Origin: Eopsaltria australis
Lineage: Eukaryota > Chordata > Aves > Passeriformes > Petroicidae
Direction: 5' to 3'
Assembly (NCBI GenBank): GCA_034509425.1
Contig: JAVTVJ010000041.1
Coordinates: 1,275,501 to 1,339,500 of the forward strand
Length of the DNA stretch: 64,000 bases
Positions 1 to 15,377 of the stretch are shown here, piece after piece. A model generated the notes under the pieces. It had not been told where the DNA came from and did not search any database. It saw nothing but the letters and a program-made list of their open reading frames with translations. The position numbers and the translations under genes were made by a program. Position 1 is the stretch's first letter. Each line of letters begins with the position of its first letter.

Positions 1-1632
1 TTTTCAGCATTTTGGCTCTGGAGGGTGGCCCTGCAATGGGATTAGCACTCTGAGGCTGTGGGATTCCTCCCCATCCCTGGCCACGTGAGAAAACTCCCAT
101 GAGGTAATGAAACGATTTACCTCATGATTTGGGCCAAAATGTGGCATTTTAGGCAATCAGCAAGGGCTGGCAGGGGGTTAAACTTGAGGCAATCCTGCCT
201 TTTCCATTCCCAAGCATACCCCAGCATCAGGGAAAGGGCAGTAGGCAGCGATGCTGGAAAGAACAGCTGTATGCCATCAGACTAAAGATAGAAACATGAA
301 GCATGTGGACTAATTAAGTTCCCAAGTGGCAGCGTACAAAGTGTACAGACCAAACAGAACAGTGCCTTCTGCTTGTTTTGATCAACTCTGTTTCTATCAC
401 TTTGATGGAAATAACCGCTTGATTTGTCGCTGGCTGTGGCTGCCAAGGGATCCCTCACACCCCGGGCTCTGCTGGGGCTGCCCTCAAGGCAGCCATCCCT
501 TAACCCAGGAGTGGCTGTGCCTGCCCCTGTCTGCCAGGGGAGCAGCACCGAGTGTCAGGGGAAAAGTGGGAAAAATGTTCAGAACTTTTGCATTAAGTTT
601 CTTGTGGTTTTCTGTTTTTTTTTTTTTTTCCAGTCAGATATAATATGAGACACTTTCACCCTAAATAGGATGAAGTGGGCATGCTCTGACCAGCTTAGCA
701 CAACAGGATGGACTTTAATTTTTTATTTTTCCTCCTCTGATGTCTTTCAGTCATTTCTTTTTTCCTTCAGGGGGCCCAGCAGACTCTTGGCTAAGTCTGT
801 CAGCTTGCTTCCTAACTGGTTTGTAGCCCTGGTAACTTTTGATGTAGACTGCATATGAGCCAGAATGTCCCCCACCCCCCTATCTTTTTTTCCTCGAATT
901 CTGAGTGGAAAACTACCTTAAGGATAAATATGAAGAGAAAAATTAATCTGAAAATCATCTTTCATGTGGAAAATGAATTTGTGATGTTTCAAGTCCCTTA
1001 TGCTCCAACAGGAGGCAGAAGGGACACTTTGGGGCAGTAATCCTGTAAGCTCCTCTAGCAAGTTCCAAGAAAGGCATAGCTCAAGTATGGTTTTGCAGCA
1101 GGTTAGAAGTTGTAAAGCTTGAGGGGCTGTGACAGGTTTGAATTGTTTGCTTGTAATGATGCTCAGAGACTGAAGGATGAAAATGCTCAGTGTGGAGAGA
1201 TGCTCTAAGTGTAACAGTCAGCTCTAAGTTTGCCTTGCTAAGCTGCTTCAATTCAAAGCAGGACAGACTTTCTTTTACTCCAGTACAGCATCCAGTGAAC
1301 TCTGGAATTTAAATTTAACTCTATTTTAATTCCAGACTTGATCTCTCAGCTAAAACCTTGAGTTTTCAGAAGGTTGTGTCAATGCTTCATGCCTGATCAC
1401 CAGCTGTCAAGTTATGATGAGATACACACACTTCTTTTATTGAGACCTTTTTTCTAAGGTGTTCCTGATTTAATCTTTTAACAGTCCCATTTTTCAGTCT
1501 TTGAGATCTAAGTGCTCAATCCAAACTTTTTCAATTTCAACCCACAAGTTCCTTGAGGGAACTATGGATGACCAAAGCTGCATCTTCATGCACAGGAGAC
1601 CCGATGTCCTGTGAGCTGCCAGGCCTCACTGG

Positions 1633-1660
1633 AACAAATAAACAAATAAACAAACAAACA
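1633..1660. repeat. (AAAC/AAAT)n short tandem repeat
   Basis: AACAAATAAACAAATAAAC followed by AAACAAACA: seven tetranucleotide units of two kinds. Confidence 0.92.
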
Positions 1661-4600
1661 GTGTTTGTGCTGCTGTGCTGGGCATGAATCAAATAAAATG
1701 CTATTTTTTACAGTAAGACTCTAAATTGCTCGTGTATTTTGTTAGACCCAGCTAAGTCCTTAATCATTTTGTTTGATATTGTAGTGCCTCAATTAGCAAT
1801 TAGAGTCAGCTCTTATCTGGTGTATTGCAGACCATTTGCAATAGACTGATTTTTTTTTCCTCTTCCTTGTTTGCATGTTGCTGATGGAGTTCACATGTCT
1901 AAGTTCTATTTCTGAGTTTCTCAGGTAAAGGGACAAGCGTGTAGATGATATTTTTAGATTGATGTGTGTAACAATTCAAAGTGCAGTAACATTCTTAGGT
2001 CTTTAAAGACAGGTGAAGTGGTTTTCTCACAAAATTTCAGAAGTGCAATTGGGGAAAGATAAATGAGAATCTGGCATTACAGTGGTACTATGTCCTAGAG
2101 TTGTATTACCAAGGGAAAAATACAACATAGCCCTTGTTTTCTGGAAGATTTGACAGAACTGTTTGAGTCACTGCTGTGTAATCTGCCTGCTTGTTATCTG
2201 CCAGTGTGGAAGAAATGGTTTCCTTAACCAGAGCTACCTGAGATCAGTTCATTATGCCAGTAATGAACGGGTTTATTTATGATAATTTCAGAGATCATGA
2301 TGCATCATAAAGGTCCCAAATCTGCACTACTAAATGTTGCTAAAATAGGCAATGCTAGCACGTGTTTCAGCATAGCAGTACAGTACTGCCAGCAGCCAGT
2401 GCTACATGTGTTTAAGGGATGGGATAAACCCCTGAGTGTTGAGAATTTGCTTCTCAAGGCTCCTCAGCAGCCAGAGCCTGCCTGGAGGAGTGCAGTAAAC
2501 AGGTGGTGCTGTCCTTTCCAAAGCCCACAGCCCCTTCTGCTGGGTGGTGGTCTCACTATTATAATTCTGGTGATTCTTCTTGCTCTTATTGACTGCAGAG
2601 TATTCAATCCTCTACTTTTGTTTGTGGCTGGTTAAGTCTTCTAGTATGGGCTGGGATGTCAGAGGGGGTGGGGGGCATTGCTTTCTGTCTTGGGGAGCTA
2701 CTGAGCGTGTTCAAGCAAGGTCCTGGCGTGTCAGAGGGTCCTGGCAGGGCTGCAAGGTGGCTGCAGGCAGTGCAGGAGCTGCAGCCTGGCCTCAGGATGC
2801 TGCAGCTCACAAAGTCCTGGGGCTGGCTGAAACCATGCCTAGAAACAAGGCCCTTGCAGGCTGGGGAATTTCCCTGATGTCTGAACAAATAAAAAATGGT
2901 AGAGCAATGACTGCTGCTGCTGCAGACAAGGGTGTAGCTGTGACAGGATGTGGGCATCTTAAACGGGCACAACACTGCTTGAGAACTTAATCTGCTGCCT
3001 TTACCTTCCCATCCCTAGTCTGCTGCTACACAGCTTTTACAAAACTAAAAAAGGGCTTCTTGCAGCTGACAACTCTTTCCTTAAGAACGAGCTAATGCTT
3101 AATGAGAATATTTATTGTGATTTGACCAGGCCTTATTTCAGGCTCAAGAAAAAGGGGGATAAGAATGGCTTATAGATGGTGTGCTTTTCAGTGTTTGGCC
3201 TGGGAAACAAAGGGATCACACAGGATTTCACCTGGCTAAGCCTTATGCCTCCAAAGAATTCTTTTCAACAACATCTGATGAGCAGCCTGAAACTGGGGCC
3301 ATGGTGTGGGACTTGGGCAGTAGCAGCAAAGCAGGTGGGAAGTGAATGTGATGCTGATAAACAGTTCTTAATAATGTTCAACCTTCAAGCACAGCAAAAC
3401 ACTAAAATGTCGAAATTTCTTTTGCTGGGAGTGATATAAATAACATTGAGAACACATTTTTTCTGTTAAACATTTTAATCCTGGCATTTTGGCCAGTCAA
3501 TACCAATTATGAAACTAGAAATATTCACATGTATCATAGTGATCAACAGACATTTTTCTAAGGTAGACTGAGTTAGTGCTTTGACAGGGAGGGAATCTCA
3601 CTGGAATATTGTTGAAAGCAGAGAGCAGAATAACAATGAGCGTCAGGAGCACTGAGGGTTCAGAGGAGTAGAATGCAGAGGGCAACAGTGACAGACTAAA
3701 CTCCAAAAGGCAGAAATAAAAAGGTTAAGTCACACACACAACTTCATATAGTCAGAAGGTGCTACAGAAACCTGCCAAGTCTGTCAAAAAAGCCTGTACT
3801 AACAATGGTATTTTTAGGCAATATCATTCTCCTCAAAATCCACATTAATTCATGAGGGTTTTTTTTTTTCCTGACACTCAAAGTATCTCCTGGAAAACCT
3901 CTTCTGTTCTTTTGCAAGAGCCTGTCAGCCAAGGGGAAAGGACTGATGCTCTGAGGCTTCCATTCTCAAACCTGGCACATTTCAGGGGCCGTCTCTGAAA
4001 ACTCAGTGCTCTTTGGTCAGAGGCATCCTTTTCATTTGTTTGGCTCTAGCAGCCCAGGTAGGGCTTTTCATCTGATGTGTATTTGGATTGTAGAGGCACA
4101 AAGGACACAATATAACCATACACTGAACCACCTTTTACCCTTGGTACCTACAGACTTGCTCATCCTGGTGCTCAGTAGCGGCAGCAAAGACAGAACCAGT
4201 GTACTATAAAAAGTGCTCAGGTGTTTGTTTTGTTTTAACCACTCAAGAGGCATAAACTACCTTTCAAAAATTCTTCAGTGTTTCAAGTTGCATTGACAGT
4301 TTACAGGTTTGGATCTTTGCAAGAAATCAGAAGGGGTCATTTGGATCGACCTGTGTGAGTGATTTGCTCTTTAATCCTGGCCCACTTTTAGCTTGGTTTC
4401 TGCATCTTTCAAAGTAAGCTTCAAACCAAGCCATTGGTGGAGAGGGACTTCCTCAAAATATAGTTGTAATAAAAGGTTTATTCAGTGCAAGCTTAACTTG
4501 AAGAGATTGCTGCCAGTTTAATGAAGATAGGCTAATGAGGATTGTCTCTTGGCTCCCTGCACACTTTGGGCCAGAGAATGAGTGAAGCTACCTGGGTTTC

Positions 4601-6210
4601 ATCCACACACAGTCTCATCTGTGAGTTTTTGCAGAGCCATCTTCAAAACCCCATTATTCATTTCTTTCTGAGACAGGCATCAACGTGGTTTGTGCCAAAC
4701 TTAAATTTTAGGTCAGTCAGAACTTCACAAGCTTGAATAAATAAAAGCAAGGTAGACAAGGTTTAGCTATTAAAGCTCTTTGTAGCAATGCTTAGCTGCC
4801 TGGCAGAATTAGGATCACCTGGGCTCCACTGAGTAATAAGAGCAAACCAGCAGCTGTAGAGGTGCCACCTGGGCAGCAGAGTAATAGAAAGCCCTGGAGA
4901 AGCTTCTGTGGTAGTGGAGGGCAGTTACAGGATTAAACACACAGAACCCCATCCAAACTTGCAGTAAAATCAAATAACATCTTTCCTTCCACTGACAGAA
5001 GCTGGAGCAGGCCTCCCATGAATTGTAATGAATAGTTATATTAATCCACTGCTATGTAGCTGTGAAAATCCTGCATCCCCTTCTCTGGGATGATGGTGCA
5101 AGGCTAAATCACCATGGATATTTGATTGCATTCTGGCTCATGTAGCTGTAAGAGCATTACCAGGCAGCATTTCATCTAAGATGAGTGCTCTCTACAGTAC
5201 TCAAAACAAATCTCAACTTATTGAAACTCCAGTGATTAAATGTTTTACAGACCCCTGCAACATCAGAAGACTCAGTGCAATAGGCATGGCTGCTTTCAAT
5301 ATGATCTCATAGGGATCTGATTACCATTTTGGCTCTCTTCTCACAGCCATTCAAGTGGACCTTCAAGGAAGTGTAACCCTTTCACTTTCAGATTTTTTAG
5401 TATGCAAAACACTTGCTCAAGGGTAAAAGCCTTGAGAACAAAACCTATAACACCAGAGCCAAATAACCAAACTGATCATATCTGTGGTGGTCTTAAGCAC
5501 AATACAACAATAAATGAGGTTAAAGCACCTATTTGTGTTTTGGAAAGATTCAGGTCCTAAACTGAAAATAAAGTCTTTCTGTAGCGGAAGATCTGGACTA
5601 AACACATTCCTCCTGAATTGGTTGTGGTTAAGTGTTTGACATATGTTCTTGTGTTGGCACCAATTATTGATAAAATTCTGTTTGAAAGGTGTAGCCAACA
5701 TTGCAGTTTGTGCATAGTCTATTCACATCCAGTTGCTTAAAATGTAGTTCCTGCAGATTAACAGTGTGACCAAAGTTTTCATTCCCCTCCTTTTGGAGCG
5801 AGCACATTACAAATGCACATCAAAGAAAATGAGCTCTGTTCTGACTTACAGTCTGGGCATGTTCCTGACAAACCACATCTGATGAAGAGTCTTAAAGAAA
5901 TAGCACAAGCAACACTGCCGGCAGCAAAACAACAAAAGGGCTGGCCCCTTCCACCAGTGAAGGGAGGCTGCTTAATCAAAGGATTTGGTGCCAGGGAGAG
6001 GGACTGTGCACTTTATGTTGAAGCAATGCAATCGAATGATACATATGCAATGACCTAGCTTGGCAGCATTCGAACAAATCACATTCAATTACACATCTTT
6101 TCCTCTCATGATATTCTTCTCAGTTCCACTGCAGTCTGGGAAATCAATAACAAATGTTCATTTTGAATGTCTCTGTTCTCTAGCCTTGGACTAATTATGC
6201 ACATTCCTTC

Positions 6211-6226
6211 TGTCCTTATAAGGACA
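6211..6226. promoter_or_regulatory. Palindromic CArG box (SRF-type site)
   Basis: TGTCCTTATAAGGACA is a perfect 16-bp palindrome whose centre, CCTTATAAGG (6214-6223), is a full consensus CC(A/T)6GG box. A TEAD-like CATTCC lies 9 bp upstream (about 6202). Whether it is used is unknown. Confidence 0.5.
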
Positions 6227-9200
6227 GGGCAGCTCTTCACTTCAAACAATGAAAGAAAACACGCAAAGCAAACCTCCCTTCCCAGTATTCAAAACAATGG
6301 GAATGTGAGTTCTGAACCAAATCTGGTCTTTCCTCTTGTGCTGTGTGGCACCTTCTTCCCAGGGTTATTGGCACTTTTTGTGTCTGTTGTGATGCTGAGG
6401 AAATCACCTTTGATTTCATGATCAGAGTGAGCTGCCAAGCCAAGTGTCCGCAGGGAATTGGGACAGCTTTGTTTTATTGCTGGCTATTTGCTACCATGGC
6501 CAAACCAAATAACATCCCTCATTGCACAATTCCTTTATCTACAGCATAGGAATAACCACGTTTTTCTAAATCCCCCTCAGTGACCTGTGAATGAAAAACA
6601 CAGCACACGCACTACCATTATCATTATTGGTGAGGGGATGCTGGGGGTCATGACAACTGTAGTGTGCAAAGTCATAGGTGAGAAACAAAAAAGCTTTTTA
6701 AATAAAGTGTGTGTGTTCCTTCAAGCCACTGTAGTTTAGGCCCTGGGGCCCAGCTTTAACAGACTGCAATGAGATCTGGCTTGATTTTTTACTGAGAACA
6801 AAATGTTTCTACAGGTTTGGCGAAAATGGCAAAGATTTTCACATATTCATGGGGAAAGCAGTGGTATTTCTTTAAGGGAAAAAAGAGCAAACTACAAGTT
6901 CCCCTGGTCTTGGCAAATCATGAGGCGTTTTTCATTTTGTAACATCAAAGTCGGCTCCTCTTCTTTGATGTCTTCGCATGCTGTTTAAGGTAAAGCATGA
7001 ATGAAGAAATGTCAATCTGCAAGGTGTCCATGTAGTTTATGCTGAACACTGAAGAGGACTTGTAGATAAAAGGCAAACACAAGGTTTGATAATGAATGTC
7101 CAACAAGGAGGTGTGCATATCTAAAAGGAAACACTCAGCTGGAGAACAGCTCTGCAAACCTCAAAACTCTGCTTTGCCCAAGTTTAAGAGATTAAGAAAA
7201 AGTGGATTTTTTTAAAAGTGTGGAACCAAGACAGGAATTCTGTAAAAATCCTTGTTGTTCTATAAGAAATGAATGTTCTTTCATTGGCTTTACTTGACAA
7301 TAATAAATGTGCCACCAACTGTGCTTAATTTGACAATGTGTAATTTTGAGAAGATACAGAGTTAATACTGGGAAAAGCATCAGAGAGGAAAGTCTAAATC
7401 AGCACAGTGCATTTTGGAAATTTATAGTGGCTGCTTTGTGGTCTCTAGTGTCTGAACACTGGCAAAAGCTGTATGCTGAATCAAACAAAGGAAAGTGTCA
7501 ATTATTTAACTCGGCTTGTTCCGAGGATCTAGAAACTCTAGTGCAGTGATAGTCGCTTGGGGAGGCTGAGCAGTGTTGGGATGAAGGGGAAGGCACTTTC
7601 TGGACCCAAACCCCATAATTTTCAGGACCAGGACACCCAGTGATGTTACTAGAAACTTAGCTGCAGAAGAGGGTGTTTCTACTGTATCTTCCAGCTGCTA
7701 GCACTAAATTTACGCTCCTTTTCATTATTTCTGAAGCTGTAAAAAGTGGGTTTGATGGACTGGGTGTGCTTTGCTTGATTTACTCTCAGAGCAAGTGCAG
7801 CAGGCGTGGTGCCCTGGCAAAGGGAGCACCCATGGGGGCTGCGAGGGGAGCCCGGGCTCTGCGCCAGCCGGGCTTGGGCTTTGCTGAGACAGCTCTGCAG
7901 GGCTCGACTCTGAAACACAGCAATGTCTGAATGGTACCATCTGTCTGCTGCAAACAGGACTGAAGCTGCAAAAGAGTTCAGATTGATGAACAGGGCTTAG
8001 AAACCTCGCAATGGTGCCTGTTGCAGTGAGGTAGATCTGAATAAGGACTGTACACATGTGAGTTTCCAGGCGTAGCCAGGCTGCTTTCCTCTGTATTGAC
8101 CTGTATGACACTGAGTCTTGCCCACTGAGATCAGAAATACCTGTCAGAACATAGAAATGACTGGATGTTTCATGTATGATAGTTAAGGAATGGTTATCCA
8201 GAGGAATCCAGAGAAAACTGCATAGCTTCAGTCAAGGCACTTATATTCTTATCAGACTGTTCTTCTGTTGGTTGAGAGTTACTATAAGAAAACTGTATTT
8301 GCTAGCACTTTGAATCTGGGGGAGAGACAGTCATAAAAACATGGAGTGACTTTTTCTATGTAAGAACATATATTCAGAGCTGCCCAAAACTCTCTGGAAA
8401 ATTTGTAGCCTTGGGATGATAACTTATAAAAGAAAAATGAGGGTGCAATGTATGAGAACATTGACACCTTATCTGTTTTCATTCTTACATGAGGGACATC
8501 TTGTGAGAAGATAACAATATTATTAAAGAGAATGCCTGTGTTTTCTCTGGAAAGCTATCTATCACTCCTAAGAATCATCTCTTGTGTTTCTTGAATTTTT
8601 CTTCTTCTCTATTCTACTTTAACAAAATAATGTGCAGAGACAAAAAAGAAAATCTGAATAAAAGGGAACATTTACTTCCTTCCAGATCTCCTTGCCAGAT
8701 TCAGACTATTTTGACTGAGGAGGATTAGGTGTGGAAGAGGCTCAGGGAAAGTCCAAAGTCAACATTGAGATATATTTTTTTCTCAGTTAAGGTGGGACAA
8801 ATGTGAACAGAGGTCATCTGATTGCGAGTTCTATGAGCTGGCAATAGTACCTGCTAACCTACAGACCATGGATATAAGCAAGGGACATCTGGCACAATTT
8901 CAAGTCTCAACTGATAAATAATTTCTCTAAACTTAGATTTATTTCTTTTTATAGTTTTATCATCAACCTGTGGATTTCATGTCCAGTAAAGAAATGCCTT
9001 GGAAAGTTCAGGAATGGGAAAGTTTTCCTGTAGATGGTGTGTGACTGCACTACCCTTTGGAGAGTCTTGGAAAAATTCCTGCTGAATGCCATTGCACACA
9101 GAGAGAGTCTCACTGAGCCAAAGCTTCCAGACCATGTTTTGGGGTTTGAACAGGACATGGGAGCAAGAAGGAAGATCCTTGTGCAGCAGTGGTTACAGGA

Positions 9201-12200
9201 GCAGAACTAACACCAACCATTGTGTAGTAACAGTAAAACAGAGTGTGGCTTCTTCATTCATGCATCCAAGCTCTTGCAAAGGTCTGTAGTCACATCTCCT
9301 GCTCTCAGATGTAGGAGCACAGCTACAGAAAATGTTTTTGTAATAATCTGACTGGTTAGGCCAAAGGGATGACCCATAGCAAGAGGAACAGCTGAAATAA
9401 TGTGTCTGATCTTAAGCTGGTGTGCAACATCGGAGACCTTTCAAATTAAGGTCTAAAAGGAATGCCTGAGGTCTCTGCTGCCATTCAAACTTAGGCTTAA
9501 TTTGAAGTGCAATTGGATTGGATAGTTCTAAAAAATAATAACAATATCTAATAAAAGAGATGGCAAAAATATTCCTGAGACATTATCAAGGACTTCAGAT
9601 GTGCTCCTAATTCAGTGAGGGGTTTCAATTCACCCTCAAGTTCACCTGAGCTGCCTCTGGAGCAGGTGCCAGGGAAGCTGTCACAGAGTGAAATTCAGCC
9701 CAGCCTGTAGAACTCCTCTGGGCTGCTCTGAGCACACTCAAGTTTGCCCTGTCACAAAAGCACTGAGCTGTAGCCAGACTGGGTTAATCTGAATGCAATC
9801 ATCACACCTCTCGTGGCATTGTGGATATTTTCTTCACTGAGAGCCATGCCAGTATGGAGAAGGATTTGATCCACTATTCATAGAAAGTCTGGATTCAGCA
9901 GACAACAGCATCAACCTTAGCATTGCATTTGCAGGAGAAAATTTTTAATTCAGATTATTATTGTTGTTTTCCTAAAGAATTGCAGTTACATAGAACTCGC
10001 ATCTGAAACTGACACTATTTTGTCAAATTAAGTCCCATTCTTATACAGTCTTCATCTTTTTGGTTGAACAGTTACAAGAAACACCTGCATTCACTTTATT
10101 CGTCTAGTATATATCCAAATATTTGCTGGGAAATATAACTTTTGAGAAGAGAGATTATCTTTCAAGCTCTGAGTCTTTTAAATGTCATCTCTGTGAAAAC
10201 TACTGACAGTCAATAGGTGGAGAGTTACTATTGTCTGACAATGATATTCATGGGGAGCAACTTCAAAATGCAGCACGAATAAAAGAATTTCAGGACTCTC
10301 AAAAGACTTTGGAAGTAAGAAAGTTTTATCCCTCAACACTTGCACAGAAGGAACTGTATTTGTTCTAGGAGGCTTAATCACCTCATTTTGTTATGATTCT
10401 CTCTCAGTTCAATATCTTCAGACAAAGGGAATTGAAATAGGACTGGCAGGTAAGGGGTGATGTTGGCATTTGAATGTTTAAAAGACAGAAGAAGCAGTGG
10501 ATTAATTAGTTTAAAGTATACTCCCTCTCTCAGACTGCAGTGTGCTTCAATGGGGTGCTCTCTGCTTCAGCCTACAGTGGGGGTGATGATGAGGAATTTT
10601 TTGCATCATGTGTTCTGTAGTTGGGTCTAAAGCCCTATTCAGCTTCAGTTGTGTGATGCACTTCCTACAAATCTTATGCAAAGATAATCCCTGCTTAGTA
10701 GAGCAGATCTGTTAGGGAATCTGAGTTCTGTCATACTCGAGCTCTACAGTTCAGGGCTGTTGTCACAGGAAGGCAGATGTCACTGCAGTAGCAGAAAAAG
10801 TGGAGATCTTCTTACATTTTGTGACACTAGAAGGTATGTGACAACCAAAACCTTCCCCCTTCCCAATTTTGAAACTTTCCATCCCTTTAATCCCTTTTAT
10901 ATAATTTTTAAATTTTTTTAGCTTTAAGAGCTTTGATCTGTTTTGTCCCTAGAGAGCAGCCATGGTTTTGTTCTGTTCCTCCTCTAGTTCCTTTTGTCTA
11001 CTTCACAATCTTCTGTCTTCACACCGCCTTCCTTGTCCAGCACAGTGCCATGCGTTGTGCTTCCTGAACCTGCAGCTTCCCTCCACGCCCAAAAGCACAG
11101 CTGCTAACAGAGTGTACAGTCTGTCCCCTTTCCCAGCCCCCTGAAACCTGCAGCAGCCCCAGAGCAGTGCCCTCCTGGGAACACTGAACGGGAAGCAGCT
11201 CCTGCCTCACCTGCTGCGTGTCTGTTTGCTGCTCTCCTTGGATCCACCTCTCCTTCCTGTAGGGCAGAAAACTCCGACTGCACTTAACAAGCAGTGACTG
11301 GTAACAATAAGAAGAGTCTTCAAAGAGTTATATTTACATGTAAAAAGACACAGGGACATTTATGTATACCAGATGGCCCAAAGCAGGTGGATATTGTAAT
11401 GTAGCTGTGGATTACTGCAATGCCAGAGGAGGAGAGTGATGTTGTTACTAAAACAGCACCTCAGGGTCCTAACCTGGGCTGTGCTGGGACTCCTGTTTTA
11501 CTGGCACTGTACAAATGTATCCTGTCAGTCACTGACACGAGGAGATCACAATCTGAACAGACAAGATAATTACAGGCTGCAGTGGATACAGAGAGACTTT
11601 CAAAGGTCCTGCAGTCTGCCAGAGCTGGGGCTCCAGCTCAAGGCATGTTAATACAAACGGAGCCTCTTGGTCATCAGTCCTTGCTGCTGTTGTCAAAATT
11701 GACTGGTCTGTTTATTTGCCCTGGATCCTGTAGATCCCTTAGGCTGCAACCCCCAGCTCTTTCTGAAAACAAAGGGGTCATTAGGAGCCAAGCACCTTAA
11801 TCTTTTAAAGGCTCTGTGTATTCATTCTAAAGAATCTTACCATGGGAAAAAATGAAAAAAGAAGGTCTCCAGAAGGGGGTGATTTGTGGCAGCAGTGAAA
11901 GTACAAAATGTTTATATCATATATCTAGGTGCAGCTGCAGGCTTTTTGTCACCCATTGCACCACCAAATGGACTGAGCCCCTGGGATACTGTAGGATGTA
12001 CTAATGCTCAGAGTCCATTCACACTGTAGCTGTGACATTCATGGAGTGAACTATGCCTGAAGAACGTGAGAAATTTCAGGCTCCACCTGGGTGCTTCTGT
12101 CTGAGGTTACTCAAATGGTGAGTAAATGAAATATTAAAAAAGATTTAGAGGGGACCCTGGGATAAACAGAACAGTGAGGGCAGAGTGGGAAAGAGTTTCT

Positions 12201-15200
12201 GGAAAATAAAGTCCTGCCCCTTACTTGCTACAGTTCAATGAGGTGTCAATAAGCATGTGCACATCAATATTTTGATTTTCAAAACACCTTTTTGAACATT
12301 ACACACAAAAGGTTATTGAAGAAACTGCATTGCAAAAATTTTAGCGGACAAGTTATTTTACTGGAAACTGGCTAAGATACAGGAAATGAAGGGCTGGGCT
12401 TAAAGGTCACTTCTCCATTGCTGGAGACAGAATAGAGTCTAGGTGCACCACTGGCCTTATTCCAGAATAAGTTTGAAAAGTGGCCATGTGAATGTCTTCT
12501 GCATTACCCAGAAGCAATGGAGTGTATTCTCCTTTCTGTGTTTAGTCGGGAGGGATTTGCATAGGAGTGGTATGTGCATTATGCAGAACTACAGAGTCAA
12601 CTTTGGGCCATCCTTGTTAGCCTAACTTAGAAACTTCTGAATTCCAGCCCTGCAGGATCTGGATGTTGCTGTCTTGATCTTGGAGCACCTGGCAGCTAAT
12701 TTACTTGTGGAGACACAGTTCATTTTTTACTGTTTCTGAATTTTGGCTTAAAACTGCATTAGACTGTATAGCTTTTTACCACTATATTCATTGTATGCCT
12801 TACTGAAGAAATAAAGAGCAAATGAGCTGTTGGAGACCCAAAAGGGATGATAGTAATTTTCAGTTTATTATGAGGAGAAAATACATCTGGAGTGATCAAA
12901 GCTAAAGGCTTTGCCCTCTGGAGCCAAAGCAGCCCCTATGAGGAGCAGGCACATTGTGGCACACCTGGAGGTGAGCCATGGGTCGGATGCCTGAGTCTTA
13001 TATTTTAAATTTTCCATTTAGAGGAGGGGAGTAAAAATGAGAGCAAAGCCAAAGGAGGGGCAGGAGCTGAAAGGAAGCAAAGTAGTGATTAAAACAGACC
13101 AAAGGTTCCCATCCCCAGCCAGCACAACTTTGCTGCTGGGTCTCACGTGCTGCCACAAGCTTTCAAAACCAGCAACGACCTTACCTCACCACAGAAGGAA
13201 TAAAACAAACTTTAGCTCCTGTTCAGTGTCTCTCCTGGAACAAACATTTTCAGTGTCAGTCAAGCTGGTTCCTTTTTTTATGACAGAAGACAGAATTTTC
13301 CAATTGGAAGATTATGGTTATGGAAGAGGGGGAGCAATGTAGAATCTGCTTCTTTGCAATCTAAGACACTGGGAACTGTAGTTTTAAGTGTGTTAGCTTT
13401 CTAAAATGGGAGCCTGGAAGACAAACAGAGAAGGAGCACATGGTTTTATGATTCCAAGGCAGGTGGAACTGTAAATGAAATGTATTCCTTTAAGGAACCT
13501 TGAGCCCCAAATTATCATCTTATATCATGTCATGAGTAAAGAGAATACCCCAATGACCTGACTAGAAGAATGGGACATCCAGAGCTGAGAAGAAGACAAG
13601 AAGAAAACTTTAATTTGTGGGAATTAGAGTCTTTGTTCTCTTGATGTATTTAACAGTTCTTATGTAAATTCAAGCAGAGGAAGTATTCTGTGAGCCCTTA
13701 GTTCACAACCAGGATAATACTACATTCCTTGTAAAAGATGCATATGAATGTCATTTTATCTTCTTCAGGTCCAACAGAGAAAAATCTACAGTAATGGAGA
13801 AGAGTGATGGGATTATGAACCTCTAAGATGATGATGAACCTCTAAGAGAACTGTCTTTTTCAATTGCTTCATTCCTTGAGGTGTGACAAACCAGGTGCCT
13901 GAGGTGTGTCCTGGGCTGTGGTGTCCAGAAGATGGGCAGCTTTCTATGGGCCTCAGATCATGGCAAAGGTGCTGCCAGGGCAGTTTGGGCTGGCAGGATG
14001 GACTGCCCTGCTGCAGACTGGGCTGGACTGGAGCTGTGGGACTCCTCAAGGCTGAGCTCTGCTCTCTGGGGAGGGTCAGTGGCTGTGGATGGACAGAGCC
14101 CCAGAGCAATCAGGGCTGAGGAGCCTCCTGGCTGGAAAGGAAACCATGTCCTGTTCTCAGCCTGAGCACCAGCCACCCCAGGCTCCTGCAGGAAGGAGCA
14201 GTGCTGGGAGCTCAGTAAGTGACAATGACAGGAACTGGGTTGTGCCATCTGGACATACCACACCCCACAAAGCTGGTACTGGTGTCTGTCTCATCAGTGC
14301 TAACAGCAGCTCTGCTTTGCCGCACTCCTTCTGCCTCTCAGTGCCTGAAAGGAGACTGATGAGAGCCAAGCAGGTCTGTTCTGGTGGTTTTAATCCTTTG
14401 ATTCTTTTTCTTTTCATTCTGCAAATGCCATCTGAAAGAAAAGGGAAGACCCATCGAACTTGAGGCTTCAAAACTAGGGGAGGCATTTGACTAATGTGTC
14501 ATAATATAAGTTCCAGTTTGAGCCACAGAAGAAGCCTAAAAGGAGGCCAGAGTGTTCAAAAAAAGCTTTGGAGATGTTTTTTTCTTTAGATGTGTTGTAA
14601 CTTGACATTAAAGATGCTCCTAATTCTTCAAGTACAGTCAATGTAGACTTCCAAATCATTTGGCTCTTTTCATGCTGAATTACTGCCACATGAAGTGGAA
14701 ACCAGTGAATAACTCTCCTTTACTCTGCTCTTGTTAAGCCTCCCTCACCCCCCTTGCCTTGGTGTAAGGAATACAGAACTAAAGATTCATCAGGTCTAAT
14801 GAAGTCTTGCCCTTTACAGATCCAAATTCACCTCTTTTTTCCCCTTCTCTCTGAAGCACTTCTTGGTAAAACAACTGAGCTGAATTAGGTTCTATTTTAA
14901 AATGGTCTGCTGCTGACAGCCTCAGTTCTACAAGCAGTTGAAAATGGCTGGCAAACCTTTATACAAACAGCATGCAAAACATCACAAAAAGCCCAGGGAA
15001 GAAATGGCTTTAGATGTAGGGATTATAAAAGAGTGAATACAATTTTAAGATAAAATACAAGTGATTAAGTTAATGATGGATAATTTCACCAGTTTGAAAA
15101 CTATAATTAATAGGAATTAATTGTATATTTAGACATTTAGCATAGCTCCACTAAAAACACTACATCAAACATAATTATATTGGAAGCCTATATAATGAAG

Positions 15201-15377
15201 AAATGATCCAGATGTTCATAAAAGCTTATAAAGCTTTAGAAAAAAAGGGGCTGCATGAAGAAGCTCTAATGATAAAAAGATGCCACTTGCTGTTCTGCTC
15301 TTCTTTTAAATACATCCTTTCTGAAATAATGATTATCATTTGCACTTTCATCTTAAGTGAAATAGCATATGGCTTTG

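Noticed and set aside
2660..2700. Possible G-quadruplex (GGGGG.GGGGGG)
   Set aside because: Only three G runs fall within a reasonable loop distance, and it is not near any promoter.
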